Made by a program: the position numbers and the translations under genes
Shown: piece after piece, positions 42,900 through 54,259 of the stretch
Layout of the letters: every line of letters begins with the position of its first letter
Position numbering within the stretch: position 1 is the first letter of the stretch
Source: Craterostigma plantagineum
Lineage: Eukaryota > Streptophyta > Magnoliopsida > Lamiales > Linderniaceae
Assembly (NCBI GenBank): GCA_027422505.1
Contig: JAPQWV010000017.1
Span: forward strand, 13,021,501 to 13,085,500
Length of the DNA: 64,000 nt
Direction: 5' to 3'
Notes under the pieces: generated by a model
Database searches by the model: none
Told to the model about the DNA's origin: nothing
The model's input: only the letters and a program-made list of their open reading frames with translations

Positions 42900-43770
42900 T
42901 TGGGAAGCGTACGCGTAATAGCCCGCTGTACATAGGATGCTGTGATAGGTAATGAGTGGGCTGACTGACCCAACAGACCCTGATAAAATCCAATGAGCTC
43001 GCCCTCGACTTGGTCTGGCTCTTTGAGAAGTTCCCCATCTACATTTTCAAGAGATAAAATGCAATTGGTAGCCCAACGCATGGCCACCCTCGAAAGAAAT
43101 AGGATGAACACTGGTCCCCGTCATTCAGCCACGCCAACTTGACTCGTTGCGGCAGTGCCGTGTGCTCCACCGCCTTAGCATATAGGGCACGACAAAGCCG
43201 CTCAAGATCATAGAAAAGGCTCTCCTGTGGGTAGCGTGAAGAGAAATCCTTTGGCCCGCCGCATCCGTTAAAATACCGGTTTCAACAGCTTCAAATGCTG
43301 CATAACAACAAACATAGGAAACCCCAGTGAGGAATGCTCGATATGCGCTGAACCTGCTCCAGAAAAGCATAGTCCTTCATTAAAAAATTTCAAAAGGAAA
43401 CGTCACCTTACGCTGTCGCGGCGTAACAGCCCAATAGAATAGGTGAATGATCTGACGATGTAGGGAGAGCACATTAGCAGAACGAGTCAGGGTACCGGGC
43501 AAGCCACTGTGGGTTTCCCAACATACGATCGAGTGTTCGCCAAACCCCCACGTCACCCCTCTGCTGATTGTACCACGTGAAAACCTAAGCTGTCGTAGGT
43601 ATCGTCGTAAGGTCCACACCCACTAGGCATGAGTGGAACTCCTCTATCTTGCCTCGGTGGTGCTCCCCCTCTTCCCTCAGCCATGTGCAATATTGCATTG
43701 AAGTCCCCCAGGACCATCCATGCATCCACCACACGGCCTTGGGACAGGGTAATCAGTTATTCCCAACCAA
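42900..43770 (-). pseudogene. LINE endonuclease C-terminal half and linker
   Basis: The minus strand near 43720 reads WMVLGDFNAIL, the D-x-N motif of the APE-type endonuclease of plant L1 elements, followed by a stop after about 50 codons and then WTLRRYLRQLRF... (43619-43380), with the linker to RT in frames 43370-43125 and 43111-42896. The N-terminal half is lost. Confidence 0.75.
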
Positions 43771-44413
43771 AGGATGTAATACTCGAGTTCCCAAAATTAG
43801 GTTGGCCAATAAATTTGCGTGGTGCCTCTTGTGTGTTTTACGTGACTGCATGATTCATGTTTCGCGACATTATATGTAACTATATGACTTCGTGCTACTT
43901 GTTATAGGTATTTTACGTGACTTATGAGACGCTATTAGGACATAGAAATAATTTCGTATAAAGTATATAATATTTGGTAGGAGAAATTATTGGTAAAAAC
44001 CGGATGTAAGGGTTTTAGGAATTCGGAATATACAAATCTAGAAATCATACAATTGGGATTTGGAAATAATTTTCGTAAAAGAAATTTGACCAAATTAATA
44101 TTTGACCCAAATGATCTTGATCCAACTCAATTAAATTTAATACATAAACATGATAGAGCCCATTAAATTAATTAAGGGACCTAAATGGGAAGGTAAGCAT
44201 ATAAGATTATGGGCCAAAAATAAGACTTGGTCCAATTTAATAGAAATTCGTTTAGTAATAGGTATTGAAATAAGATGGCCCAACTAAATAGATTAGCTTG
44301 GCCCAAATACATTAGGATAAGGATGGGAATTTCTTAAGGTGAGGAAAACCCACATTGGAGGCATGTTACCCCATACCACTTAGTCCAAAAACAATTATTG
44401 TGGTCAAAAGATA

Positions 44414-44416
<3 letters not shown>

Positions 44417-44491
<75 letters not shown>
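44417..44491. repeat. (AG)n microsatellite in 5' LTR of G
   Basis: About 37 AG units without interruption. The 3' LTR has a shorter run at 62324-62366. Confidence 0.97.
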
Positions 44492-44493
<2 letters not shown>

Positions 44494-44869
44494 AAAAGGA
44501 AGAAGAAAAGAGGAAACGAAGGAGACGAAGCGGACTTTTGGCAAGGTCATCACATCCAAACTGCTCAAATTTGGCCTAAGGAACGAAAGCAAGAAGGAAG
44601 GTGATTTTGAGCCAAGAATCCTTAAACAATTCAAAGAGGCCGAGCGAGAAGGTGAGGAAATTAGTTACGATGTCGTTCTTGGAAAATGTTCGAGAGTTTC
44701 ATACTTAGGAACTCTGGAATTTTTGTTTAAGTGTCAAGGGTTTTTAAGTTCATTCGACATTCCTGGTGTTCTTGAGGAATAGTTATATTTTGATCTTTAT
44801 AGTACGAATTAAAAGGTGTTCTTAGGATGATTGGATTCGTGAAAGTAGCATGACAGGTTAGAATTTGGC

Positions 44870-46600
44870 GAACCCGTGGACTTCGTGAACTAGGAGCCGA
44901 AGGGTACCTTTCACGAATTGAGAGTGAAACAAGGGTTTCACGAACTAATTTAGATTGGCGAATCACTTCACGAATTAAGTTATGAGATGATGGACTTCGC
45001 GAAATTAAAATGGCTAAGGGAGTTCGCGAAACATGAACCCCATGCACTAATAGCAGTCGACTTTGCGAATTGAAATAATAAGAATTTCACGAATCCTATG
45101 TCGCGGGTGCATAGCAAGTGAGAGTTATACCATTTAAATTAATAAGAAGAAATTGGGCTACAATTATAATGGGCTATAACTAAATATTAGGCCCAAATTA
45201 TCTAAAGTTAAGCTTTGGAGACAAAATCTCCTTAAATTGAGGGAGCTCACGTCAATACATGTCCCCTCACCTATACTTCTGTTAGATATCTATCTAAAAA
45301 ATGTTTTCGAAGTTCCAAATACCCAATTATTAAGAAGCTATCGAAACCTTTTCCATTTCATAAACCCCTTTGTTAAAGAAACCTTCGAAGTAAGGAAGAA
45401 AGAAAATTCAAGCAAGAACGAGGTGAAGAAGTTTGGGATAGGTATAATTTCTTATCATGACTCTTCATTTTAGCTAAGTAATAGTGTATCTTAAGGGTTA
45501 TAAACGCGAGAATATCATATGTTAGGGTTATGCAATTTTAATCCCGAGAGTGTAATTTTTGTTACGATTTTAAGTTCTAGGTTTCGAAAGTATGCTTATG
45601 AGGTTAGCACACGGAAAAATCTACTTTGGCCATGTTATTAAGCTCGATTTTTCAGGGTTTTGAGAATTCATACGGCCTTCAAAATGTTCTTAAGAAAAGG
45701 TGTATTTTGATCTTAAATGTTGGTAATTTGCGGGTGAAAAGATGTTTGGATAGGTTAGAAGTTGTGAAGTGTAAACTTCACAAACTCTAGTTCGTGGACC
45801 CTTGACAAAATAAGGTTCGCGAACTCCACAAACGTCGCGAACTGAAAGTGAAAGAAGGGTTTCGCGAATCGGGGCTTAATTTGGCGAACTCTAAGAGTTC
45901 AAATGCAGAAGTTCGCGAAGTACATTTGGGAAGTTTCACGGGTTGGGCAATTCGCGAACTCCATGCAATTCCCGAACTAACTAGAGGATCTTAAGGGATT
46001 CACGAAAGGGGTAGGAAGGAGTTCGCAAAACGTGAGCTTAGCGAATTATGAAAATGGCACTCCGCCAGTTAGGAGAAGTTGGCGAATTGAGAGAGAGAAG
46101 AGTTTGGCGAACTCGATAGGTGATGTGATAATTCGCGAAAGGAAGTTCGCGAAACCCTAAACGTTTCATGAGTTCGCGAAATGCTGTTTCACGAATCATT
46201 AAGGACTAGACTTCGCGAACTAGATGTGGCGAATTTAATTAACATTTTAAAGGGGTTCGCGAAATAGGGTAATTCGCGAATTAATGTCACGAACCAAGTA
46301 TGTCATACGATGAACTTCATGAACTAGCATCACGAATTATTAGGGCAGCCATTCGGGAACTATGAGAAGCTAGGAATTTCGTGAATTGTAGTAAAATTGG
46401 CGAATCAATTCACGAGTTATAGGTTCACGAACCCTAAGAGGTTCGCGAACTCATTAGTGACATACATGCATGAAATGTTGCGCAAAGCCGGCGAGAATCA
46501 CGAGACATACAATAAATTGTGCGAAATTGGTGAAATATGATAGAACCTGTGAAATAAATGTGCATAGGGTAATTTCACGAACCCTAGGAAATTCATGTAA
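44870..46600 (+). repeat. Array of TTCGCGAA/CACGAATT words in the LTR of G
   Basis: The words TTCGCGAA, TTGGCGAA, TTCACGAA and GCGAACT recur many times at irregular short spacing, in both senses because TTCGCGAA is a palindrome. The 3' LTR has the same array from 62755 to the window end. No reading frame fits it. Confidence 0.85.
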
Positions 46601-47121
46601 TATAAGAATTAAATAGGTTAACGAATTAAAATATTTACCTATTTAAATATCATTTTATCTTTAATATATTCCAGCACTTAAGAACTCGATAACGTAAATA
46701 GTATACTCGCTAACAATCTACGGACGACAGGTAAGTGGGAATTCTCAACTACAACATATAAAATTATGTGTGGATTATTTACGTGTCTATGTGCTTCTAT
46801 GAAATTATGTGAATTATTTCATGACATGAATTACACGTTACATGACATGGCATGACAAGTCATTTGACATTTCATACATGCATTTTCATGGGCATACACG
46901 AGTCTCACGAGTGTTTCAAGACATGACACGTATTACGAATAATCGTCGGGGTGCGATAAGTAGTTGTCAGCATTAGTATGTCATCAATTTCAAGAAAAGG
47001 CATGTGCAAGACAAGACATGCCATACGGCTTTCCTAATGCTACGAGGTGACCTTTATGTCACCGATGTTCAAGACAAGACATGTGCAAGACAAGACATAT
47101 AATCGGGCTAACGCTCTCGTA

Positions 47122-47126
47122 GCAAA
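47122..47126. repeat. Target site duplication of H, left copy (GCAAA)
   Basis: GCAAA before the TG of H; the same five bases at 58786-58790 follow its CA. Confidence 0.93.
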
Positions 47127-48220
47127 TGTAACACCCGTAAAACTTAAATACGAGATTTTGATGTAATTAACTGTGTAATTTAATGAAGTACGAGTCTCAA
47201 TAAAAACTTATTGATTTAACTTCTAGGAACGAAAATACAGACTTTAATAATTTCGAAGATAACTTCGAAATCTATAGTCAAAGAAACACCCAAGGATAAT
47301 AATAATTATATGACAAAACAATTTAAGTGAGCTACACCTAATATTCAAAAATTTAGGCCCAAATGTATCTAGTTATGATAAGAAGTGAGCTTACTTAAGC
47401 TCAAGGGAAAAGAACCGTCATCATACATCTTGTCTAATCGGTCACCATTACCAAAGTAGTCATATATATCTAATAATAACGAAAATTATGAGGAGGGGAA
47501 AACCTTGAGACCTTAACGGGAAAACTCAAAGAACAAATAGGGAATTCAACCCATAGTTGCTAGAACGAGTTGGAAATCAGACTTCGAGGTAAGGAAGGTC
47601 AAAATTTCATCACTAGTGTACATATTATCTTCTTATACTTGCTATACGATAAGGTGTGTGTTAATATTCAAGTAATTAAGCATTTATTTGGGAAGATTTG
47701 TGAATATATTAGATATAGTTTAGAGCAGGGATTCTTAAGTTTCAATCGACTTAACGGTGTACAAAGTTGTGATAAATATCGGATAGGAGCTTTATGCGAG
47801 TTAGGATGATTTCAACGAAGGTTATGATGGCCTTCAAACGTTTTCAATATATATGTCAATACATAATTGCTTGCTAATCATAGAAAATCTGAAGTTATCA
47901 TATTTAGAAAACCCTAACTTTCGAAACCTAATATACTATAGTTATTTTCAATATCATGTGATCTCCTTGGTAATCCTAGAATTTATATGAACGTTGGTAT
48001 GCTTAGAAATTCTACAACCTAGGATTTCGAATGGGTATAATAAGATCTCGAGGTTTATGAGAGGTTTCGATATACTTTAGAGAAAAATTTCGAGATGTAT
48101 CGATATTAGTTAGATCTCGATAAAAGAGCTCGACAATTGTAAGATCTCGAGATATGATACTTCTCGACATTGTAAGATTTCGACCTTGTGTGTTAACAAA
48201 TGAAATTTCGAACAGGATGC

Positions 48221-48222
<2 letters not shown>

Positions 48223-48255
<33 letters not shown>
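48223..48255. repeat. (TA)n microsatellite in H
   Basis: About 16 TA units. Confidence 0.95.
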
Positions 48256-48257
<2 letters not shown>

Positions 48258-49246
48258 CCTACTGATCATAACTAAGAGTTAAAGAATAAAGATCAATAAA
48301 ATATTATTACTTTGGACAAAGTTTTCGTGAGTTTTCATGTGATCCAAAGTCTTCACATAGATATGTCTTATTATTATTATTATTAATCAAAAGCCAAGCA
48401 TAGAGATGATAGATGGAATTCGACAAATATAATAGAGAGAAATCGAGCCACGATAATTCTTATACATAGATGTCGAGATATAGATACTACAAAAGATGTC
48501 GATTGGCTTATGAAAGATCTCGATATATACCTTCTTTTGATGGTCTCGATATATGTTTTAACAAGGAACTCGACATTTGCTATATAAAATGATTTTGATA
48601 AGCTATAGATCTCGATACTTCTTATAGTAATATGTGTCTCGACATTTATATTTAGAGGGTATCGACATTGTATAAGCCTTCGACATTGTCTCGATATTTT
48701 GTAAGAACTTCGACATTGTGTTTTAATTAATAAATTTTCGGTATTTTAGAATTTTGCTATTTCAAAGGTTTTCAATATTTTAGGGTTTATTTATTTTTAA
48801 GAATTTCATTATTTTTAGGTTTTTATAAATTTTAGGGTTTTTGAGAACTAGCACATATACTAATAATATTTATTTAGAGGTTCGACATTTACGGATTCCA
48901 CCAGATCTCTTATTTGACAATAGCAGGAGGACAGGTAGGTGGATCATCCATCTACAATACGTAAACACAAAAGTGAATTTACGTGTTTCCATGTGATTCG
49001 ATGATTTACGTGACTTACGTGACTTATGTGTTATACCCGTTTTCCACGCGTTTAATATAAATCATGTTTATATGAGATTTCTAGTACATGCATGGCACGT
49101 GCATATCACGTTAGGGCGAGAGATGGTTGTACCGTAGTGAGACGGTAGTGATATGAGATATTGACGTACGGGGTAGAATGAGACGCTTGTGATTGGTGAC
49201 TCTTAGAGGAGTCGAGGTTGGGCTCACTGGGCACCTGGCGGAGACA

Positions 49247-49251
49247 GGCGT
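49247..49251. repeat. Target site duplication of I, left copy (GGCGT)
   Basis: GGCGT before the 5' LTR of I; the right copy is at 58099-58103. Confidence 0.95.
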
Positions 49252-52197
49252 TGTAATACCCGCAAAATTTATAGGGGATTACTTCAAAAAAATATTCAAA
49301 ATGGGCGAAATCAAGTTTCGAACAAGAAAAGATTTCTTTTCGAATCGGGCCAAAATTTACAATTGGGCCCGAAAAATTAGTTATGGGCCAAATAAAGAAA
49401 ATAATGGCCTAGGTTTATGAGATGAATAAAAGGTTGGGATTTGGCCCAATAAAAAAAAATAAAAAATAATAACAATAAAATTAATTAAATAAAAGAGGAC
49501 GAAAACAAAAAAAAATAATAATAATGACACCTCCATGTGAGTTTGGTAGAATAAAAATAAATAAGAACAATAAAAAAATATAACCACTAACAAATTAAAG
49601 AAAAAAAGAGAGGACAAGAAAACACCTAATACAACCAAAAACCAATGTGCATTATGAAATAAAAACAAAAGACTACACCTAATACAAATCTCATAAAGAC
49701 ACAATAATAATAAATAAAGTAAAGAAAGAGTAAGGAAAAAAGAAAGAAAAAGAAAAGAAACAAAGAGAGAGAGGGAGAAGACGTGAGGGAGAGAAGAGAG
49801 GAAAGAAGGAAAAAGAGAGAAAAAAAGAAAAAGAAAAAGAGAGGGAGAAGGAAATAAAGGAGAAAAAGAAAAAAAAGAAAGAAAAAGGAGGGAAGAAGAG
49901 AAGAAAAGAAAGGGAGGAGGAGAAAAACCTTCGGAAAGATCGGGATCAAAACTCTAGGGTCTCGGGATTACGGAAATGAGGTAGGTGAAGATCAACTCAC
50001 GCGTAAACCCGTCTTTTTGAGTCCGTGATTTTACGTGTTGCATGATTTCTTTTCGATCCATACGTATTATGTGTGTTTATTGCATGATTGTCGTACATGT
50101 ACTTACATGTTTTATTTCGTAAATTTGGATTCTTGACGGACTTAAGAAGTTAGGGTAGAAAGTAGAATAAGGAGTTTTTGATGACAAGATTGATCAGATT
50201 TGGAAAGATTTAGATATTATTGCGAATTAAGGGTTTTTTATTTCTAGGTTTTTTTTGATCCATTTCGCCCAAGAGGTTCAAAAATTCGTATCTCACAATC
50301 CAGAACTCGGATTTAAAATCCCTTTGGACATATTTAAGAATTGCGGGTGAGTTAGCTTTGGTTAACATTTCAGGTCCATCGGACATCGTTTACCCCGTGA
50401 TTATTGAGAAATACGAAACTCTCGCAAATAACCGTATAATATAGTTTTCTTTAAAAATTTTGTGACTTAATCGAAATTTTACAAAACCCGGGAGTCTGTG
50501 TTGTAAAATCCGACAAGGAAGATATTTATAAAGAAATATAAAGCTTTTGGGGCAGATTTGAAATTCGGAAGAAATAATTGGGGTCCTCTGTGTAATTTTT
50601 AAAAATTAGGGGACTAGATTGAAAAGTTTTAAAAACCCGGGTCTGAAATGTGAAATTCGAACAGAGGAGATTTCTAAAGAAATTTACAACTCTTGGGGCG
50701 GATTTGAAACTCGAAAAATCATTTGGGTCATAAATGCAATTTTCTAAAGTTTAGGGACATAGTTGAAATTTTACAAAATCTGGGGAAGGGGGGCGAGATG
50801 TAAATTCGGGCATAGAGATATTTTTGAAGAAATTTCACTGTTGGGGCAGATTTAAAAACCTCGAAAAAATATTCGGGTCATAAAAATAATTTTTCTAAAG
50901 TTTAGGGACTTAATAGAAATATTATAAAACCTGGGGGCTGAGATGTAAAATTTGGGCAGGGAAATACTTTTAAAGAAATTACAACACTGTTGGGCAGATT
51001 TAAAATTATGAAAAATTTCGGAAGTGTTTTTAACCCGGAGCACATTTGCAAAATTGAGAAAGTTTTTGGGTCTTACGCGAAATTTTAAAATTTGGGATTT
51101 TAAAATGGAAGTTCGGAAAAATATTTTTAAATAAGGAATTCAAGTGATATTTTGAAACTCAGGTGTTAGTGTTTTAAAATGCAAATTTAAATTAGGGACC
51201 AATTATGAAATTTGGGTTTTTAAAGTGAAATAAATTAAATTTTGGAACTCTTAGTGTAATTTAGAAGGGAGTTCGGTGGTTGAGGTTTCGGGCCGATCAC
51301 ATCGGAACGGGGGCTCCAGGCCCGAATTATTTGGTGTGTGAGGCTTTTCGAGATCGGGCCGAGCTAATACCTCGGGCCGATACGTTGCATTATAATTGTT
51401 ACGCTGTGATATGTTGCATTTTATTTGCACAGCACATGCATACACGTGGTTCTGGGAGAGAGGACCGTCCGGAGTCACGGTGACATTGTATAGTGTTGAT
51501 GAGTGGGGTAGTTTATGACCGAGTGATGGTTGTCGAATGGTATGAGTTGAGGTTAGGACTAAGGCGCACTATATGATTGAGATGTGGGGAGTGGGCCTCC
51601 CGAGCTACTGACCCTTGTGGGGAGTGGGGCCTCCCGAGCTACGGAGCCCTGCGCGCGAGTGTTGCCTTTAGTACCTAAGCCTCGGGCCCTGATGTGATGT
51701 GATGTGATGAGATGAGATATGAGAAAAGTGTGGAGCGTACATTTTGTGAGATGTGTCGGGATGGGGATGTGAGAGCACGTGCATTCATGCATATTTTCAC
51801 CTACTGTGCAATAGCTCAGGGTTTACGTGTGTAGGTATTGACGAGTCGAACGTCGAGACACGTCGCGACTAGGCAGCTGATGGCGGTGCCTCCACGGACT
51901 TTTGAGGGCGGCGCAGTACATGGGACGAGACCTGTGGAGCGACTTAGCTTACGATTCGGGTTTTTATTTTTTGGGCTTCGGCCCATTGACTTGGATTTTT
52001 ACATTTGGGGCTTCGGCTCAACTAAGAAGAGTGTGTTTCGTAAAATCGTCAATTTAGTTTATATGTTCGGGATTTAGACTTTTGGGCTTCGGCCCTATGA
52101 ATAATTGTGTTTAAAACAAAATTAACTAAATGGGCTTTCCGCTGCTTACGCTGCGAAAATCCGCCAAAATACGTAGTTAGAAAGTCGGGTTGTTACA
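49252..52197 (+). repeat. 5' LTR of I (2,946 bp)
   Basis: Starts TGTAATACCCGCAAAATTTA and ends GTCGGGTTGTTACA. Features: a purine-rich tract of AAAGA/GAGAGG (49725-49925), a set of 146-148-bp tandem repeats (about 50430-51010), and the duplicated GTGGGGAGTGGG(G)CCTCCCGAG (51580-51645). The 3' LTR has about 85 extra bases (55218-55303) and lacks about 40 bases present here at 51545-51590. No gene. Confidence 0.92.
50430..51010 (+). repeat. Tandem repeat of 146-148 bp, about four diverged units, 5' LTR of I
   Basis: The marker GGGGC(A/G)GATTT follows AAAGAAAT(A/T)...CTNTTGG at 50549, 50695, 50843 and 50991, i.e. spacings of 146, 148 and 148. Each unit also has a GGG(G)A(C)... TTTTA(C/A)AAA(A)(C/T)C segment. 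The 3' LTR copy is at about 56360-56950 with markers at 56482, 56628, 56783 and 56931. Confidence 0.85.
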
Positions 52198-52199
52198 GG

Positions 52200-52211
52200 T
52201 GGTATCAGAGC
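52200..52211 (+). promoter_or_regulatory. Primer binding site of I
   Basis: TGGTATCAGAGC two bases after the 5' LTR. Confidence 0.93.
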
Positions 52212-53042
52212 GTTAGGTTATAGGTTCTGTAGACTGTCCATGTACTGCCGCTCAAAAGCCTGGAGGATCAGCCTACGACTGTAAGTTTAATACGTGATTT
52301 ACGATTTTCTGATATACGCTTTACATGAATATTTGTGTGATTTTATGTGATCCTTGATGTTTTCGAAAGCTATAGATTTTGTACTTTTATACATAGATTG
52401 GCAGGAGAATCTCGGTTGAATTAAGGTAGGAGGAGGATTACTAAAATCCAGACCTTTGATCGAATTTGGGGTTGCTCTGAAATTAAGGTGAAAATTCGGA
52501 CCAATTAGGAATTTGACGAAATTTAAAGTTTGGGCCTTTCCAAAATTTGGGCTTTGTCAAATTTGGGCTTGACCAGATTGGACCAAGCTGAAATTCGGGA
52601 AGTTAAAAATTTATATAATAAACGGCGAAATAAAAAGAGTTGAACTTGTTATATGCGAAAATGGCCGTTACGTAAACGAAACATAAATCGTATCACAAAC
52701 AAAAAAAAGAGTTTGATAAAACTCGGTGTAAATTATTTGGTAAAATTCGGGGTTTATTTGATAAACAGTTATTCTTGCCGGAACTAGTAATTTTTGGGCA
52801 GCAATTAAATTTAGGCCTCATCTGAAATGTTTACTGCAAATTAGAGTTTGGACTTTACGTACTATTTTCAAATATAACAAAATATTAGGATAGAGCTGAA
52901 ATAAGTATGTACGTATAATACATATTATGGAGAAAATAATAATCTACGCATAGAGTGCGCATCGGAAGCGTGGTAGGAATATGAATAAGTATGTCTAGAG
53001 AATGTGGAAACTTAGACGGGGACGTAGAGAAAATATGGGAGA

Positions 53043-53046
<4 letters not shown>

Positions 53047-53076
<30 letters not shown>
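53047..53076. repeat. (AT)n microsatellite
   Basis: 15 AT units. Confidence 0.95.
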
Positions 53077-53079
<3 letters not shown>

Positions 53080-53197
53080 AAATTTTCCATTACAGAAAAG
53101 CATATTACAACCCAAACACACCAAAAAAAAATAAATAAATAAATAAAAAATTTGGAAGGTTAAAACTTCCTTATTTAGTAGCAACAATTACACAAAA

Positions 53198-53359
53198 CTA
53201 GAAGCAAGTGCAATGGGTAACAATCCACATTACGAAAATAGCAATCACCAATGCGAGCAAACCTAAGAGAAGGAACAACTCGGACTTAAGTTTTTCGAGA
53301 CTCTCAAGAGGTTCGAGAGGGATGTTCTCACGCTCTGCATTTTCTCCAAAGTTATACAT
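53198..53359 (-). CDS. Small ORF with one predicted membrane segment (53 aa), unknown
   Basis: ATG at 53359, TAG at 53200-53198. The first 26 residues are acidic/amphipathic (MYNFGENAEREN...), then about 23 hydrophobic residues (FLLLGLLALVIAIFVMWIV), then a short Cys-containing tail (THCTCF). A TATA box (minus strand CTATAAATA near 53425-53433) stands about 70 bases before the ATG, and T/A-rich sequence with AATAAG-like signals follows. It overlaps no retrotransposon gene. Below usual size limits it could be chance, but TATA, ATG and a clean membrane segment together are suggestive. I do not recognise a family. Confidence 0.35.
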   Translation of the reverse strand: MYNFGENAERENIPLEPLESLEKLKSELFLLLGLLALVIAIFVMWIVTHCTCF

Positions 53360-53422
53360 GGTGAAGTGTAAATGATCTAAACTGAGAAAATTTGTGAAAA
53401 ATAGTGTGCATCAAGTACCTAT

Positions 53423-53773
53423 TTATAGCCGTAAGTGAAGCGAAGGGATAAACCTCATTAATTTCGAGTTTTCGTCAAACGCCGTATAAAGGTAAGTTTC
53501 ATTAAATTCGAGATCAAATTTTTCTTCTAACGCCGTAATCTCCATTTGAGAAATCACGCGCATGAAGATAATCGCTTTGGACGTTTTATCACAAAAATCT
53601 AATCGAAAATCTCGAAGAAAGATGTTGATATCCAATACGAAAAAAAAATTGCTCACTTTTAAATCAATGTCCACGACAGAAACATGTTGAAAAGTACGGC
53701 GAACTAACGCACAAACACGGCTGAACTTCAGTCTATGTTCATGGATCAGCCAAGCTTCCTTCTTATCGATCAC
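53423..53773 (-). CDS. Minus-strand open frame without ATG, unknown
   Basis: Open for over 115 codons from GTG 53773 (open a further 19 codons upstream, no ATG near the start), ending in a TAA that overlaps the TATA box of the 53-aa frame. Composition looks protein-like (WLIHEHRLKFSRVCALVRRT, FLRDFRLDFCDKTSKAIIF). It could be an exon or a fragment of a captured gene. No family was identified. Confidence 0.2.
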   Translation of the reverse strand: MIDKKEAWLIHEHRLKFSRVCALVRRTFQHVSVVDIDLKVSNFFFVLDINIFLRDFRLDFCDKTSKAIIFMRVISQMEITALEEKFDLEFNETYLYTAFDENSKLMRFIPSLHLRL

Positions 53774-54259
53774 AACACGAAAGTTACAGATCTCTATCCC
53801 TTCTACAACTCTTGTGCTTTCACCTCACGGTAATTTTCACTCTAAAGTGAGTTATATGCTCGAGAAAGTGGAATGGGAAATTTGGACAAGCCAGATTTTG
53901 TTTTAAGTGAGAGTACAAGATCTATCCTCGCCGTACATTATCCGATTGAACACTCCACAAGTCGCCACGTGGTCTTACATTTCCGCATGTTGGAGCAAGA
54001 ATCCATGCGACTCTATAAGTGAAATAGCACATTCACTACCATCCGTCCGATCTTTGATCCGACGCTCACGATTCATCATCCTCTTCATTCACTTTCTAAA
54101 CATCTCAGCCGTTGACTTATTCGCGCGATATCCTGGGAACGAAATTTAAATCTTCAACTTTCAAATCCTAGCTATTAGATCGCGCGCCAGTTTAGATCCG
54201 ACGGCAACTGCTCATCGTGATCTTCTCAACTTAGTTTCTTCAATTTTCAACTTCATTTC

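Larger units (their letters stand above)
41212..43774 (-). mobile_element. LINE (L1-type) fragment, cut by F and G
   Basis: Non-LTR retrotransposon remnant: part of the endonuclease, the whole RT core and the start of the C-terminal region, on the minus strand with several frame changes. The right side ends where the G LTR starts (43775), the left where the F LTR starts (41212). The 5' and 3' ends are not in the window. Confidence 0.88.
43775..47126 (+). repeat. 5' LTR of G, first part
   Basis: Aligns with 61684-64000 from the TG on, including the GA microsatellite and the TTCGCGAA array. The whole 5' LTR is about 3.9 kb when H is removed. The apparent frame at 45237-45473 recurs in the 3' LTR (63131-63370) but starts with TTG and has mainly amino-acid-changing differences, so I do not call a gene. 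Near the H junction it has AAGACATGTGCAAGACAAGA repeats that continue after H. Confidence 0.85.
52212..54259 (+). other. Interior of I without recognised retrotransposon genes
   Basis: No gag or protease is visible. 52212-53040 looks like leader sequence with no structure I can name. An (AT)n run is at 53047-53076. 53190-54250 differs in texture: it has two minus-strand frames, a TATA box, a G-box-like CCACGTGG (53965-53972) and GATCCGACG words (54056, 54197), as seen in plant gene promoters. It may be captured host or foreign DNA. Confidence 0.45.

Noticed and set aside
44355..44604. Arg/Glu-repeat open frames
   Set aside because: Pure translation of the (AG)n microsatellite; the same applies at 62261-62545.
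45237..45473. 78-codon frame in both LTRs of G
   Set aside because: Starts with TTG, and differences between the two copies are mostly amino-acid-changing; no sign of constraint.
44870..46600. CRISPR array (regular short repeats)
   Set aside because: Spacing is irregular, words are diverged, and the setting is a plant LTR.
49381..49949. Phe/Leu-rich minus-strand frames in the LTR of I
   Set aside because: Antisense reading of the A/G-rich tract; repeated at 55304-55881 because it is LTR sequence.
51280..51483. Small plus-strand frame repeated at 57218-57421
   Set aside because: LTR sequence with no ATG context or conserved domain; conserved only because the LTRs are recent copies.
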